Made by a program: the position numbers and the translations under genes
Source of the DNA: Anaerolineae bacterium
GTDB lineage: Bacteria; Chloroflexota; Anaerolineae; Promineifilales; Promineifilaceae
Assembly: GCA_019637635.1 (NCBI GenBank)
Contig: JAHBVI010000076.1
Span: 1 to 33,099 of the forward strand
Direction: 5' to 3'
Length of the DNA stretch: 33,099 nt
Shown: positions 23,629-32,285 of the stretch, piece by piece
How positions within the stretch are numbered: position 1 is the first letter of the stretch
Layout of the letters: each line of letters starts with the position of its first letter
Notes under the pieces: model-generated
The model's database searches: none
The model's input: the letters and a program-made list of their open reading frames with translations, nothing else
What the model was told of the DNA's origin: nothing

Positions 23629-23652
23629 GACGGTTACTCAGGTAGAGGTGAG

Positions 23653-24630
23653 ATGAAAAAGTATTATTTAGTTACAATCCTCATTGCCCTGGTATGTTTA
23701 CTGGTCGGCCTGGCTGGGGGCATTATCGTCGGCATTAAACGCGGCGTCCCCTTTGTGACAGAGCGGGAAGACTGGACAATTGCCATCTACCAGGGAGATT
23801 CACCCTTCAACTTTCCCGTTTCTCAAAACAGGAGAGGCCCGATTTTAACGGCCGAAGACGTAACTGACGTGCCCGCCAAATTTGTGGCTGACCCGTTCTT
23901 GATACAAGAAGACGGAACCTGGTATTTGTTTTTTGAAGTCTATAACCAGAACACAAAACAAGGCGACCTGGCCGTAGCCACCAGTGCCAACGCCAGAAAA
24001 TGGCGCTACCAGCAGATTGTTCTGGATGAACCTTTTCACCTCTCCTACCCCTACGTTTTTAAGTGGCAAGATGAATACTATCTGATACCAGAAAGTTTTG
24101 AAGCCAATTCTATTCGCTTGTACAAAGCAGAAGAGTTCCCCACCAAATGGACATACGTCACCACGTTGGTAGATAACGTGGAACGGGTAGACAACTCCAT
24201 TGTCTACTTCAACGACAAATGGTGGTTATTTGCTGCCCCCACCAGCAACGACACCCTGCACCTGTATTTTGCCGATGATTTGCTTGGCCCCTGGCAAGAA
24301 CACCCCCAAAGCCCCATCGTCGAGGGCAATACCCATATAGCCCGGCCCAGCGGGCGGGTGTTGGTGCATGAGGGCCGGCTGTATCGTTACACGATGGACG
24401 TTAATCCGGCGGTGGGCACACACCAGGTGATGGCCCTGGAAATTACCGATATTTCCCCCACAACGTATGCAGAAAAATTTGTAAGCGAGGCGCCCATCAT
24501 CACTGGCAGTGGCAAAGGCTGGAATATGCACGGGATGCACCAGCTTGACCCGGTCCAAATTGGGCCAGACAAATGGCTGGCGGCCGTAGACGGTTATGGC
24601 AAGTACCTGGTCTTTGGCCTGAAACATTAA
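23653..24630 (+). CDS. membrane-anchored propeller protein resembling the GINT1 N-terminal domain
   Basis: Protein of 325 residues with one N-terminal membrane segment at about 5-27 (VTILIALVCLLVGLAGGIIVG). The rest matches, from memory, the propeller domain named after glucosamine inositolphosphorylceramide transferase 1: ADPFLIQEDGTWYLFFEVYN, LDEPFHLSYPYVF, YYLIPESFEANSIRLYK, DNSIVYFNDKWWLFAA and a late HGMHQLDP. Its exact activity is unknown. The frame is open back to 23479, but GAGGTGAG just before 23653 and the signal-anchor start decide for 23653. It contains no ACGGCCGT copy. It may work with the separate formyltransferase-like protein at 20359. Confidence 0.72.
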   Translation: MKKYYLVTILIALVCLLVGLAGGIIVGIKRGVPFVTEREDWTIAIYQGDSPFNFPVSQNRRGPILTAEDVTDVPAKFVADPFLIQEDGTWYLFFEVYNQNTKQGDLAVATSANARKWRYQQIVLDEPFHLSYPYVFKWQDEYYLIPESFEANSIRLYKAEEFPTKWTYVTTLVDNVERVDNSIVYFNDKWWLFAAPTSNDTLHLYFADDLLGPWQEHPQSPIVEGNTHIARPSGRVLVHEGRLYRYTMDVNPAVGTHQVMALEITDISPTTYAEKFVSEAPIITGSGKGWNMHGMHQLDPVQIGPDKWLAAVDGYGKYLVFGLKH

Positions 24631-24633
24631 ACC

Positions 24634-26175
24634 ATGATGGCAAGAGTAAATACCCGGTTTTTTACGCAGGCGACTGCCCGGCCAAAGATATGGCTGGCAA
24701 TGCTGCTTACCTTGATGTTTATTGTGGCCGGGGGCATCCGGCTTTACAACATTCAGAAACCATTTGTTGGCTTGCTGCCTGTGCGCGAATTTCGTTCAGC
24801 CATGATTGCCAGGGACATTTACTATGACCTGAACTCAAAGATTCCGGCCTGGCAACGAGAGGTGGCACACGTCAGCCGCCAGGCAGAATGGTCATTAGAG
24901 CCGCCGGTATTGGAAACGCTCACGGCCGTTACCTTCTATTTTGTCGGCAGTGAACAACTGTGGATACCGCGTTTCTACGCCACCTTGTTCTGGCTGGTCA
25001 GCGCCTTTATCTTTTGGAAAATTGCGCGTGATTTGTATGGGGTGGGCACGGCCGTTGTCCTCACCGCCTATTATCTATTTGTGCCCATGGGCATCATCGC
25101 CAGCAAAAGTTTCCAGCCAGATGCCTTGATGATGATGTTCTACATGGCCTGTCTATGGGCTATCTTGCGCTATGACCTGGCCCCAACACGCCGCCATTTA
25201 GTTGGGGTGATGCTGGCTGCGGGATTAACCCTGCTTGTTCGCCCCCTCTGCCTGTTTGCCATCTTTGGCGCGTTTACCGGTCTGTATATCTATCGCTATA
25301 CGCAGGCTGAACCCAGACCAAAATCTCACTATGTACTGTTTTGCGCTTCCTTATTGCTGGGTCTGGCCTACTACATTTATGGCCTGTTCGTCACCGATTC
25401 CCTGGACGGGCAGGCGGCCATCACCTTCCAGCCCCACCTGCTGCTGCTGCGGGCATTCTGGAAAGAATGGCTGTTTGGGGCGCTTGGCGCCGTCACCCTG
25501 ATAGCCGCCGCGGCTGCGGTTTTGGGGCTGGCACTGGTCAACTCACCGCGCCTGCAATGGTTCTTGTTGAGTCTGTGGGGCAGTTATATCGCATTTGGTC
25601 TTTTTTTTGACTACCACGTCATGACCCACAATTATTATCATTTGCAACTTGTGGCCACGGTGGCCCTGTCCGCCGGGCCGTTTATCGCTTTTCTATGGGC
25701 GCATATCCAAAGGCTCGACCATCCGTGGTGGCGTATGGCCTGGATCAGCGGCATCGTCATCTTTTTTGTATTATTGTCGGTACGGCAAGTCGTTCACAGG
25801 GGGCGGTGGGCGCCCTATTTTGAGTCGCCGGAATTAGCTGCTGAAATCGGCGAGCACGTTAACCACAGCACACACCTGGTGTACCTGTCCCCGTTTTATG
25901 GACGGCCGTTAGAATACTTTGGTCTCCTTTCCGGCTATTATTGGCCCCGCCCAGATACCCAGGTACTCTATATGGGGCCGGAAGAAAAATGGGCCACTGT
26001 CAGCGAGCGCCTGGCTGTTATCCCCTTTACCCCTGACTACTTCATCATCACCGATTTCAGAGAATATACAGCCCATCACCAGGATTTAGTAGATTATTTA
26101 CAGACATGCCCGTTGGTGGCCCAAACGGAACATTACCTGATTTATGCGTATTGCGAAGCCGATTCCGGATCATAA
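24634..26175 (+). CDS. GT-C glycosyltransferase, ArnT/PMT-like membrane protein
   Basis: Polytopic membrane protein of 513 residues with roughly ten or more hydrophobic helices. GT-C enzymes use polyprenyl-phosphate sugars and act on the outer side of the cytoplasmic membrane. The first periplasmic loop has VREFRSAMIARDIYYDL, followed by SLEPPVLETL, as in ArnT/Dpm-dependent transferases where an acidic residue in this loop is catalytic. The C-terminal soluble part begins near residue 400. It starts 3 bp after the propeller gene and overlaps the next GT-C gene by 32 bp. Possible donor: the lipid-linked sugar made by the DPM1-like GT2 at 21180 (inference). Confidence 0.83.
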   Translation: MMARVNTRFFTQATARPKIWLAMLLTLMFIVAGGIRLYNIQKPFVGLLPVREFRSAMIARDIYYDLNSKIPAWQREVAHVSRQAEWSLEPPVLETLTAVTFYFVGSEQLWIPRFYATLFWLVSAFIFWKIARDLYGVGTAVVLTAYYLFVPMGIIASKSFQPDALMMMFYMACLWAILRYDLAPTRRHLVGVMLAAGLTLLVRPLCLFAIFGAFTGLYIYRYTQAEPRPKSHYVLFCASLLLGLAYYIYGLFVTDSLDGQAAITFQPHLLLLRAFWKEWLFGALGAVTLIAAAAAVLGLALVNSPRLQWFLLSLWGSYIAFGLFFDYHVMTHNYYHLQLVATVALSAGPFIAFLWAHIQRLDHPWWRMAWISGIVIFFVLLSVRQVVHRGRWAPYFESPELAAEIGEHVNHSTHLVYLSPFYGRPLEYFGLLSGYYWPRPDTQVLYMGPEEKWATVSERLAVIPFTPDYFIITDFREYTAHHQDLVDYLQTCPLVAQTEHYLIYAYCEADSGS

Positions 26176-27895
26176 TAGAAGCCGAATTTTACGCGCCAGT
26201 TCTGTGCGTTTGGCCGGCCGCAGCCTGGCTGTGGCGCTGGCGGCTCTGCACACCTGGGTGGCTATTTCCGCTCATTCCATGAACGCGGACGGGATTGTTT
26301 ACCTGGACCTGGGCGATGCGTTTTGGCGCGGGGAGTGGGGGACGGCCGTGAACGCCGTCTGGAGTCCTCTCTATGCCTGGATACTGGGTCTGGCCCTGCA
26401 CCTGTTTGATCCGGCCATGGCCTGGGAATTTGCCCTCATTCATCTGGTTGATTTTGCCATCTACCTGGGTGCGCTAGTTTGCTTTGAACAATTGTGGCGG
26501 CAGTTATGGTTGTATCAAGAGGGGGAACAGCTACACGACGGCCGTATCTCCCTGCCAGAGTGGGCCTGGCTGGCCATTGGCTACACCTTGTTCATCTGGG
26601 TATCCATGTCGCTGATCGAAATTTGGGCCGTCACACCCGATATGCTCATGGCCTGTTTCGTTCTGCTCGCTGCCGCCCAACTGGTGCGCCTGCGGCGTGG
26701 CGCGGACAGGTGGCGCGATTTTGCCCTGTTGGGACTGTGGTTAGGTCTTGGTTATCTGACCAAAGCGATTATGTTTCCCCTGGCATTTGTCTTTATGTTG
26801 ATGGCCTTATTCAGTCTGGGAGATGTGCGCCGCACCTGGCCCAAGGTTCTACTAAGTCTGGTGGTGTTCCTGCTTATCAGCGGCCCCTGGATCGCCCTCA
26901 TCTCTGCTTCCAGAGGCCGATTCACCTTCAGTGACGCCAGCACCATTACCTATTTGCGCTATGTGCAGGGACTACCTTTTGTTCATTGGCAAGGTGAAGA
27001 CCCACCGGTGAACGGGACGCCGCTGCACCCCACACGCCAGATTTTAGCCACACCGCCGATCTATGAATTTGCTACCCCCATTGGCGGCACCTACCCGGTG
27101 GCTACTGACCCGGTCTACTGGTATGAAGGGGCAGAAACACGGCTGAATCTACCGGCTCAACTGCGTTTGTTGCTGGCAAGTGGGCTGTTTTATCTGGATT
27201 TGTTTGCCCGGCAGCAAGCGGTATTGGTCACGGCCGTGCTGCTGGGGTGGTGGTTGGGCTGGCAACGGCCGTCAGCGCCCCTGCTTATACTGCATCGTTA
27301 CAGCCTGACCCTCATCGCCCTGGCCGCTTTTGCCCTCTACGCGCCTGTGCTGGTGGAAGGGCGGTACGTGGGCGTTTTTGTCATCTTGTTTTGGGGCGAT
27401 TTGCTGGCAAACTGGCGGCTGCCAGATTCGCCGACGAACCGTCGCTTGATCCCGGCGCTTAGCCTGATTGCTGTGGCCGTGATGTGGCTGAACATTCTTG
27501 CCTTTAATCTGGATGGGTTGGCGACAGTTACACGCAGGGGTACAACAGCGAGCATCTACAACGCGCCGCCACCAACCTGGCCAGGGGAAACGGCCGTTGC
27601 CCTGCACGAACTCGGTTTGCAGCCGGGCGATCAGGTGGGCATCATAGGTTATGGCTTTGATGCTTTCTGGGCCAGGTTGGCCCGTGTCAAAATCGTAGCC
27701 GAAATGCCTGACAGCGTCGCCGATCTGTTCTGGCGCGGCAGCCAGGAAACACAAACCCAGGTATTGCAAACCTTTGCCCAGAGCGGCGCCAGAGCGGTTG
27801 TGGCCGAATACGTGCCCGCCTACGCCGATACCACCGGCTGGCAGCAGGTGGGCGATTCAAATTATTATCTTTATTTGTTGGGTACGGAGAATTGA
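26144..27895 (+). CDS. GT-C family membrane glycosyltransferase
   Basis: Polytopic membrane protein of 583 residues with about ten to twelve helices and a soluble C-terminal domain from about 470. The first loop reads MNADGIVYLDLGDAFWRGEW then WSPLYAWILGL, the typical pattern of uncharacterised GT-C transferases with Asp in the first loop. The chosen ATG overlaps the preceding gene by 32 bp without a visible ribosome site; later starts such as GTG codons near 26200 cannot be excluded because the first 25 or so residues are not conserved-looking. Palindromic element P8 begins 5 bp after the stop. Confidence 0.8.
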   Translation: MRIAKPIPDHNRSRILRASSVRLAGRSLAVALAALHTWVAISAHSMNADGIVYLDLGDAFWRGEWGTAVNAVWSPLYAWILGLALHLFDPAMAWEFALIHLVDFAIYLGALVCFEQLWRQLWLYQEGEQLHDGRISLPEWAWLAIGYTLFIWVSMSLIEIWAVTPDMLMACFVLLAAAQLVRLRRGADRWRDFALLGLWLGLGYLTKAIMFPLAFVFMLMALFSLGDVRRTWPKVLLSLVVFLLISGPWIALISASRGRFTFSDASTITYLRYVQGLPFVHWQGEDPPVNGTPLHPTRQILATPPIYEFATPIGGTYPVATDPVYWYEGAETRLNLPAQLRLLLASGLFYLDLFARQQAVLVTAVLLGWWLGWQRPSAPLLILHRYSLTLIALAAFALYAPVLVEGRYVGVFVILFWGDLLANWRLPDSPTNRRLIPALSLIAVAVMWLNILAFNLDGLATVTRRGTTASIYNAPPPTWPGETAVALHELGLQPGDQVGIIGYGFDAFWARLARVKIVAEMPDSVADLFWRGSQETQTQVLQTFAQSGARAVVAEYVPAYADTTGWQQVGDSNYYLYLLGTEN

Positions 27896-27899
27896 CAAA

Positions 27900-27959
27900 G
27901 GATTGGCGGGATTTACGGATGTTTCTGCAACCAGCCCCATCCGTAAATCCTGCAAATCC
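27900..27959. repeat. inverted repeat P8
   Basis: Arms 27900-27921 and 27938-27959 (22 bp, core GGATTTACGGATG / CATCCGTAAATCC) pair with two mismatches around a 16-nt loop. It fills the gap between the GT-C gene and the next GT2 start. Confidence 0.83.
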
Positions 27960-28895
27960 ATGTTCTTAATTATAATGATTCTGACACACGACCACGCCCT
28001 GAAAACGCTGGATGGGCACATTCCCCTAAAGCCGGTTGCGGCCGATATATCCGTTGTCATCCCCACCCTGGGCCGGCCGATCATGGAATCCTGTCTGCGC
28101 TGGATTGCCGATGGGACATTGTGGCCGGGCATGTTGATTGTGGTAGACCAGGGGCAAAACGAGATGGTAGCCGGTTGGCTGGCGCAGTTGCAGACCATTG
28201 GGCTGGCTACACTTTATATACCCTCCGGGCAACACGGCCGTTCCGCCGGCATTAATCGCGGGTTGGAACAGGTGCAAACCCGTTTCGTGGCTATCACCGA
28301 CGACGACTGTTTCGTGGCCGCTGACTGGCTGGAGAACATGGTGAACCGCCTGCGCCGCGAACCGGAAATAATCCTTACCGGCCGGGTAGAGTTGGCCGGT
28401 AACAACGAAGCTGACTTCTCCACCGTCACCTCGCGCCAACCCAAGCTGTACACTAAACCGCAACTCAAAGTCCACCCTTTTATCGGCGGCAATGTTGGTC
28501 TGGCTATGGCATTGGTACACCAAATCGGCCTGTTTGATGAGCATCCCAGCCTGGCTTCGGCCGAGGACAGTGACTACGGTTATCGTGCCCTGCGCCTGGG
28601 TATTCCCATTGCTTATGATCCAGACGTAGCTCTCTATCATTACCACTGGCGCGACGCCAGCCAACGGGCGGCGCGGTATGCTGATTATGCCCGCAGCCAG
28701 GGTGGGTTTTATGGCGTGCATTTACGGCACGGCGACAGGCTTATCCTGATGCAAACGGTGCGAGCTTTAGTCCGCAGCCCACTGCGCTGGCTGCGCGGCA
28801 TGATTACCGGAGATGCGGAATTGGCCGAGAACGGCCGTGCCCACACCCGGCACCTGTTACCCGGCATCATCGCCGGTTTGAAGCGAAAAGAATGA
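27960..28895 (+). CDS. GT2-family glycosyltransferase
   Basis: GT-A inverting glycosyltransferase of about 311 residues. It starts its catalytic fold with ISVVIPTLGRPIMESCL, then GRSAGINRGLEQVQTRFVAITDDDCFV, where DDD is the metal and nucleotide site. GGNVGLAMA and a later SAEDSDYGYRALRLG are typical of rhamnosyl/mannosyl-type GT2. The frame is open from 27774, but that part lies inside the upstream gene and is not family-like. The start is either the ATG at 27960, directly after element P8, or the ATG at 27975; neither has a ribosome site, and a TATAAT at 27970-27975 raises the possibility of a local promoter. It overlaps the sulfotransferase gene by 4 bp. Confidence 0.85.
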   Translation: MFLIIMILTHDHALKTLDGHIPLKPVAADISVVIPTLGRPIMESCLRWIADGTLWPGMLIVVDQGQNEMVAGWLAQLQTIGLATLYIPSGQHGRSAGINRGLEQVQTRFVAITDDDCFVAADWLENMVNRLRREPEIILTGRVELAGNNEADFSTVTSRQPKLYTKPQLKVHPFIGGNVGLAMALVHQIGLFDEHPSLASAEDSDYGYRALRLGIPIAYDPDVALYHYHWRDASQRAARYADYARSQGGFYGVHLRHGDRLILMQTVRALVRSPLRWLRGMITGDAELAENGRAHTRHLLPGIIAGLKRKE

Positions 28896-29839
28896 TGTCA
28901 CACCTGAGCAAACGCCTGTATCATCGCCTGATTGGCTGCCTCTACCGGGATACCAATGAGGATGCCGGTCGCAGCATTCTGGTGGCCGGCGCCGCCCGCA
29001 GCGGCACCACCTGGCTGGCAGAAATTATCGCTTCGCAGCTTTCCTGCCGCATCATGTTTGAGCCATTCCACCCTTACAAGGTGAAGGCGTTCAGCGCGTT
29101 TGACTATTTTCATTACCAACGGCCGTCCGCCGCAAACCCGCAACTTTACGCTTATTGTGAGCAGGTTTTGCACGGCCGTATACGTCACCCCTGGATTGAC
29201 CGCGAGGCAGCCACACTGCGCCCCAACTACCGCCTGGTCAAAGAGATCAGGGCCAACCTTTTCCTCAAATGGATACAGCAGCAATTCTCACAGACACCAC
29301 TGCTGTTCATCTTGCGCCATCCATGCGCTGTTGTACTATCCCGCCTGCAACTGCAATGGGCCACAGACAGCGATATTGACTCGTTCCTCCGTCAGCCACA
29401 GCTAATGGAAGACTTCCTCTCTGACAAAATGGACATCATTACGCAGGCCCGCAGCGACGCCGCCAAACACGCGCTCATCTGGTGCATCAGCAACATGGTA
29501 CCCTTACGGCAGTTCGCGCCGGACGATTTGCCCATCGTGTTTTATGAGCATCTGATCGCGCAGCCGGATATAACCATACCAGCTTTATTTCAAAAAATTG
29601 GCATTGCTGATTATGAAGAGTCAGTGTATCAGGTTGCCCAAAAACCTTCGGCCACCAGCAAGAAACACAGCGCCATCGTGACTGGAACTAACCAGATCAC
29701 ACAATGGCAAAGTAAGTTAACACACAGCCAGATTGAGGATGTGTTAACCATAGTCGCTGCTTTTAACTTAGACGGAATCTATGATGATTCGCCCATGCCG
29801 CAAGTTGGACAAGTGGTGGAGGTAACGGCTGAGCCATGA
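28892..29839 (+). CDS. PAPS-dependent sulfotransferase
   Basis: Predicted to move a sulfate group from PAPS to a hydroxyl or amine of a glycan. It has 315 residues. The 5'-phosphosulfate loop is AARSGTTWLAE at about 34-44, followed by FEPFHPYKVK. The 3'-phosphate motif is LFILRHPCAVVLSRLQ, with the conserved Arg and Ser. These fit the Sulfotransfer_1/3 families. It is coupled on both sides by ATGA overlaps with GT2 genes, so it probably sulfates the polymer made by this locus. No PAPS synthesis genes are in the window. Confidence 0.9.
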   Translation: MMSHLSKRLYHRLIGCLYRDTNEDAGRSILVAGAARSGTTWLAEIIASQLSCRIMFEPFHPYKVKAFSAFDYFHYQRPSAANPQLYAYCEQVLHGRIRHPWIDREAATLRPNYRLVKEIRANLFLKWIQQQFSQTPLLFILRHPCAVVLSRLQLQWATDSDIDSFLRQPQLMEDFLSDKMDIITQARSDAAKHALIWCISNMVPLRQFAPDDLPIVFYEHLIAQPDITIPALFQKIGIADYEESVYQVAQKPSATSKKHSAIVTGTNQITQWQSKLTHSQIEDVLTIVAAFNLDGIYDDSPMPQVGQVVEVTAEP

Positions 29840-30828
29840 GTGACAGGGATCAAACGATGAGCAACGCTATACCTCAGGAGTCGCCTCCCTTGGAGTTACT
29901 TCCCCTGGTGAGCATTGTTTTACCGGTATGGAACCCTCAGCCTGAGTGGTTGGCGGAAGCTATAGACAGCGCCTTCCACGAAAGCGGCTGCCAGATTGAA
30001 GTCGTATTGGTTGATGATGGCTCGGAACTGCCCCCAGATGCCTGGTTATCTCCCCACGATGCCGGCCGGGTTCGCCTGATCCAACTTCCCCACCGCGGCG
30101 TTGGTCATACACGGAACGTTGCTTTGGCACACTGCCGTGGCGAGTTCATTCGTTTTCTGGACGGGGACGACATCAATCTGCCAGAAAGCACGTCAACTCT
30201 CTTGAAACTTACCGGCGGTGACCCCCATGTGGTCGCTTACGGCTCCACCATCCTCTGCGATGAGAATTTACAACACCGGGGAATGGTAAGCTCTCGGTTG
30301 CGTGGTTGCATCCACCATCAGACGGCTATGGGACGTTTCGCCTGCACAATGCCGGCCTTGCTGATACCACGCCAGATAGCTCTCCAGGTGGGCGGCTTTG
30401 ATGAGCGGCTTGTCGTGCAAGGGGATTGGGACTTCGTCTTGCGGATTAGTGAAGTGGCGCAGTTCCGCGACACTCAACAGCCGGTCTATTTATATCGGCG
30501 CCATGAGAATTCGTTAACGTGGGGCGGCGCGCCTCGTAAAGCCGCCATCCATTCTACTGTGCTAATCATCAAGGGGTATCTTAAGCGGCATCCAGAACTT
30601 GCCGGGACACGAGGGGAGCGGCCGGTGCGGGCTTATGCCCAGTTCCAGATCGCCAAATTCCGAAATCCCGGACGAGCTGTTTTTAGCCGACGATTCTGGC
30701 GGGCTGCCGCTCTGGATCCCGTTCGAGGCACGGCAATTGCCTTAGCCCAGATCGCCGCTATCACTAAGCGTACCGTGAAGGGTAAGATGTTTTCAAAAGG
30801 AGATTCAACATTACAGACCAGAAATTAG
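29836..30828 (+). CDS. GT2-family glycosyltransferase
   Basis: GT-A glycosyltransferase of 330 residues. A non-conserved first 25 residues leads to VSIVLPVWNPQPEWLAEAI, EVVLVDDGSELPPD and FIRFLDGDDINLP, the nucleotide- and metal-binding blocks. FDERLVVQGDWDFVLRI carries the usual second acidic motif and RHENSLTW closes the domain. A second ATG at 29857 is a possible start. It is the only complete glycosyltransferase gene here, besides the propeller gene at 23653, with no ACGGCCGT octamer, so later arrival by transfer is possible but weakly supported. Its stop overlaps the probable start region of the flippase. Confidence 0.88.
   Translation: MSDRDQTMSNAIPQESPPLELLPLVSIVLPVWNPQPEWLAEAIDSAFHESGCQIEVVLVDDGSELPPDAWLSPHDAGRVRLIQLPHRGVGHTRNVALAHCRGEFIRFLDGDDINLPESTSTLLKLTGGDPHVVAYGSTILCDENLQHRGMVSSRLRGCIHHQTAMGRFACTMPALLIPRQIALQVGGFDERLVVQGDWDFVLRISEVAQFRDTQQPVYLYRRHENSLTWGGAPRKAAIHSTVLIIKGYLKRHPELAGTRGERPVRAYAQFQIAKFRNPGRAVFSRRFWRAAALDPVRGTAIALAQIAAITKRTVKGKMFSKGDSTLQTRN
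30797..30812 (+). promoter_or_regulatory. Shine-Dalgarno AAGGAG and possible AUU start of the flippase gene
   Basis: AAGGAG (30797-30802) is followed after 7 nt by ATT (30810-30812), in frame with and 13 codons upstream of the first ATG of the flippase. No ATG, GTG or TTG in that frame lies between. The ATG at 30849 has no ribosome site of its own. Confidence 0.55.
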
Positions 30829-32285
30829 CACGCGCGGCCGGTACGGCCATGATATGGAAAGGGGTGCAGATGGTCAGCATCAAGCTGATCTTTCTGGCGC
30901 GCACCATCATCCTGGCGCGTTTACTGGCGCCAGAGGATTTTGGTCTGCTGGCCATTTCGCTGGTGGCAGTTGAGTTTCTGATGGTGATCACCAATATCGG
31001 CATGGTGCCGGCGCTGGTGCAGCACCCAGAATCAGAGGAAGCACATTACAATGCGGCCTGGACGGCGGGCATGGTGCGGGCACTGTTTGTGACAACGGCC
31101 GTCTTTCTGTCAGCGCCATTGATTGCCAACCTGTTCCACGAGCCGCGGGCTGTGCCTCTGATTCAAGCAGCCGCCCTGCGCCCCACACTGGAATCCGCCG
31201 CCAGCATCAAGATGGCCCAGTTAACCCGCAACCTCGACTTTCGCGCCTTGACGCTGGCGCGCCTGCCAGACGCACTGGTAAATACAGTTCTCTCCATTAT
31301 CCTGGCTCCTCTCCTGGGCGTATGGGCGCTGATCATCGGCTCATTAGCCGGGCCGCTGGTATACACCGGCATGTCTTACTGGCTGGCGCCACACCGGCCG
31401 CGCTTTACATTTGATTGGGCGGCAATACGGCCGTTGATCCGTTTTGGCCGGTGGATATTCCTTACCGGTATTATTGTCATGGCCGGCCGCGCGGCCATGC
31501 AGATGATCATTTCCCGTCAGTTGGGCGTCACGGAACTAGGGCTTTATTTCCTGGCGGCAAAGCTGGCCTTTTTGCCTGCGGAAGTATCCAGCGAAGTGAT
31601 TAACTCGGTAGCTTTTCCCCTTTACGCCACACTGCAAGACAACCTGCACCAGCTTGCCCGCGCGTTTAGAGCCATCCTGGTGGCCATGCTGGCGCTCATT
31701 TTGCCGGTGTGCGTCTTGTTATTTGCCCTGACGCCGTCTCTGGTCACTTATGTATTAGGGCCAAAATGGAATGATACGGTAGAGTTGATCCGCGTTCTGC
31801 TGCTGGTAAACATTGTAGGATTGTTGGGGACAACAATTGTACCCATTTTGAACGGCACGGGACGGCCGTACCGGGTGGCAGTCATTGAATGTCTGCAATC
31901 TGGCCTGCTGCTGCTCTTGACCGGCCCACTGGTGGCGCGATTTGGCGTAATGGGGGCGGCGCTGGTCTGGCTGCCCGCAGTGGGAGCGTCCCAACTTGTG
32001 AGTGTGGTGTATGCCCGGCTGATTTTGCCCCATCCGTTTCAGGGAATTGGCCGCCCGACAGTTGCCATTAGTCTGGTAACGATAACCGGCGGATTGATTG
32101 CGGCAGGGATTACCATGCTGTGGCCGGGGGTGGTTGGTCTGCTAGTGGCGGGGGGTACGGCCGTCATTGTCATGGCCGTCTTGCTGTGGCAGGCCGACCT
32201 GGCCCTGCAACTGGGATTGCAGGCTAACTTAACCCTGGCCTTTCCCCCCTTAGCGCGACTAAAAATTTTGAACTACAAACCATGA
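30810..32285 (+). CDS. Wzx-type oligosaccharide flippase
   Basis: Integral membrane protein of the polysaccharide transport/MATE superfamily, about 491 residues if started at the ATT at 30810 (478 from the ATG at 30849). It would move the lipid-linked oligosaccharide across the cytoplasmic membrane. The block LARTIILARLLAPEDFGLLAISLV is characteristic (read as LARTIILARLLAPED then FGLLAI). About 12-14 hydrophobic helices follow, with PLLGVWALIIGSLAG and RQLGVTELGLYFLAAKLAF also typical. The 13 extra residues (TDQKLARAAGTA before MIWKG) resemble the usual family N-terminus, which favours the upstream start. It overlaps the preceding gene and, by 4 bp, the following one. It is the only transporter of the locus in view. 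Confidence 0.87.
   Translation: MTDQKLARAAGTAMIWKGVQMVSIKLIFLARTIILARLLAPEDFGLLAISLVAVEFLMVITNIGMVPALVQHPESEEAHYNAAWTAGMVRALFVTTAVFLSAPLIANLFHEPRAVPLIQAAALRPTLESAASIKMAQLTRNLDFRALTLARLPDALVNTVLSIILAPLLGVWALIIGSLAGPLVYTGMSYWLAPHRPRFTFDWAAIRPLIRFGRWIFLTGIIVMAGRAAMQMIISRQLGVTELGLYFLAAKLAFLPAEVSSEVINSVAFPLYATLQDNLHQLARAFRAILVAMLALILPVCVLLFALTPSLVTYVLGPKWNDTVELIRVLLLVNIVGLLGTTIVPILNGTGRPYRVAVIECLQSGLLLLLTGPLVARFGVMGAALVWLPAVGASQLVSVVYARLILPHPFQGIGRPTVAISLVTITGGLIAAGITMLWPGVVGLLVAGGTAVIVMAVLLWQADLALQLGLQANLTLAFPPLARLKILNYKP

Noticed and set aside
23479..23652. Longer N-terminus of the GINT1-like propeller protein
   Set aside because: It would read through the upstream gene and inverted repeat P7; the start at 23653 has a strong ribosome site and a signal anchor.
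27774..27959. Longer N-terminus of the GT2 protein
   Set aside because: It lies inside the GT-C gene and repeat P8 and has no family-like sequence.
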